A stretch of 64,000 nt of DNA from Komagataella phaffii GS115 (taxonomy: Eukaryota > Ascomycota > Pichiomycetes > Pichiales > Pichiaceae), in NCBI RefSeq assembly GCF_000027005.1, contig NC_012965.1:2157001-2221000 (forward strand), read 5' to 3'. The translations under genes were made by a program, and so were the position numbers. Positions 62,876 to 64,000 of the stretch are shown in pieces (the first letter of the stretch is position 1; every line of letters begins with the position of its first letter). Under the pieces are notes generated by a model. The model was not told the origin of the DNA. It did not search any database and saw only the letters and a program-made list of their open reading frames with translations.

Positions 62876-63231
62876 GTAATTCGGATGGTTAGTTTTTTGC
62901 AGAGATTACCATATTCCTGATACTTATTCGATCACGACTGCGAAGATCACACATAGGAAGAAACTAAAGTGAGTTTAGCACTACTGATTACGTAAGCAAG
63001 ATTTTGCAGGTATATAACATGGCTGAAGACAGTTCGTGCGCTCATTTCGGTTTAGAAAGAGAGTAGGCGATTCACTTTTTTTTCAATCAGTCCTTTGCTA
63101 GTGAATACTCGTGGACTGAATGCTGCTACCCATAAATCTTGCATGTGCTTAGAAATTTTTATGCTAATGGCATCCAATAACCATGTGTAGGAATGGTTAC
63201 ACTCTATTTACAAACAAACTATCAGAAAACC
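62876..63231. other. Intergenic region MRP4 / STE20 promoter
   Basis: The 356 bp upstream of STE20 on the minus strand, following the MRP4 stop. T-rich near 63077. No gene was seen. Confidence 0.45.
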
Positions 63232-64000
63232 CTACATAAGCTGCCTGTATTGCTGGACTTTCTCGAGACGCCGACGGCGTCCTAGTTCACCAGCTTTTGA
63301 GAGGACCCCAAGAATCAAATCAGTTGATCGATTAGAATCATCATTGCCTGGAACTGGATAAGTAACCAGTGACGGCTCTGAGTCCGTGTCCACGATGCCA
63401 ATCGTAGGAACACGAGCGTACATTGCTTCTTTCAAAGCATTCCTGTTCTCAACAGGGTTTAAAATTACAATAAGGTCAGGTTTTACAAGGGAACTTAATT
63501 CATCACCTTCCAAATTTCTACCAGTAGGAGTGTCTTCTAGGTCTACCTCATGTCTCTGCCAGGTGCCACTGATTTCAGTGCAGTTGGTCAAAGTCCCGGG
63601 TATCCATCTTGAGGACACAAAGTAACCCTTCACTCTACTTGCAGCTTCCTCTAAAGATCTTCTTTGTCCATCTCTGGTTCCCAAAAACAAAATCAAGCCG
63701 CCTTTCTCAGCAACGCCTTGAACAACTTTTGAAGCTCTCTTTAAGTATATCAATGTCTGTTCCAAGTCTATAATGTGTAATCCTTTGTACTCACCATATA
63801 TGAAGGGTTGCGTGGATGGCCTATAAAGGGATGTCGAATGTCCTAAATGGACCCCTGCAGCCAGTAAAGTTTTGATAGACAACTCATTTGCTTTCTTAGG
63901 ATTCAAAACATCTTCATGGGGTTTGTAAACGTTAGTTAAAGAAGCACCGAGAGAATTTACCTGCTGTGAATGATGGTATTGGCGTACAAATAGTTCTTGT
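63232..64000 (-). CDS. MRP4: Mitochondrial ribosomal protein uS2m (5' end cut by window)
   Basis: Small-subunit mitochondrial ribosomal protein of the S2 family. The frame runs open to the right edge: upstream of the first candidate start the coding sense continues through [20 protein letters not shown] and [15 protein letters not shown], so the true start lies outside. Conserved S2 motifs: [39 protein letters not shown], and the late block [19 protein letters not shown] followed by [13 protein letters not shown]. Yeast Mrp4 is 394 aa; about 256 codons are visible here, so roughly a third is missing. Confidence 0.93.
   Translation of the reverse strand, partial: QELFVRQYHHSQQVNSLGASLTNVYKPHEDVLNPKKANELSIKTLLAAGVHLGHSTSLYRPSTQPFIYGEYKGLHIIDLEQTLIYLKRASKVVQGVAEKGGLILFLGTRDGQRRSLEEAASRVKGYFVSSRWIPGTLTNCTEISGTWQRHEVDLEDTPTGRNLEGDELSSLVKPDLIVILNPVENRNALKEAMYARVPTIGIVDTDSEPSLVTYPVPGNDDSNRSTDLILGVLSKAGELGRRRRLEKVQQYRQLM

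Overview
This window looks like a chromosome segment of a budding yeast of the Komagataella (Pichia pastoris) type. Three things support this. The genes are compact and mostly intronless, with Saccharomyces-like orthologues. The few introns are tiny (48-58 bp, donors GTAAGT or GTACGT, branch sites such as TATTAAC or ACTAAC). A gene-free region also carries a 2.65-kb inverted repeat around a 0.88-kb unique core, which is the centromere layout described for Komagataella phaffii. Species and chromosome number cannot be fixed from the sequence alone.

Left part (1-45.9 kb): a dense, ordinary euchromatic block of about 30 genes on both strands. In order: PMI40 (cut by the window start), an unrecognised gene, DBP7, ACP1, MRPS12, ARC35, TRM6/GCD10, MTQ1, RBG2, a PhoD-like phosphatase, a 6-phosphogluconolactonase, PSD2, GCN5, PUP2, a Myb/SANT-like protein, SKP1, a LAM-family sterol-transfer protein, BNA3, DOT1, MED13/SSN2, MRPL39 (one intron), SPT5, ERV25, an unrecognised gene, APT1, a sorting nexin, DYN2 (one intron), a coiled-coil protein rich in CDK consensus sites, OST3 and a drug/metabolite-type transporter.

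Central part (45.9-54.6 kb): about 8.7 kb with no credible gene. It holds the inverted repeat (47861-50509 and 51393-54042) around the core 50510-51392. This is called as the centromere by architecture.

Right part (54.6-64 kb): FPR2 (two introns), a Zn2Cys6 transcription factor, an ECM33/SPS2-type GPI wall protein, a decayed tRNA-Arg relic, the PAK kinase STE20, and MRP4 (running off the right edge).

The genes form no operon-like pathway. Notable themes are several nuclear genes for mitochondrial proteins (ACP1 and MRPS12 share a 190-bp divergent promoter; also MTQ1, MRPL39, MRP4), chromatin and transcription factors (GCN5, DOT1, MED13, SPT5), and microtubule or cell-polarity genes (DYN2, STE20, ARC35). 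Three genes (PhoD-like, PSD2, ERV25) have reading-frame breaks of one base. Those in PSD2 and ERV25 lie at homopolymers, so they could be sequence errors, real mutations or programmed recoding.
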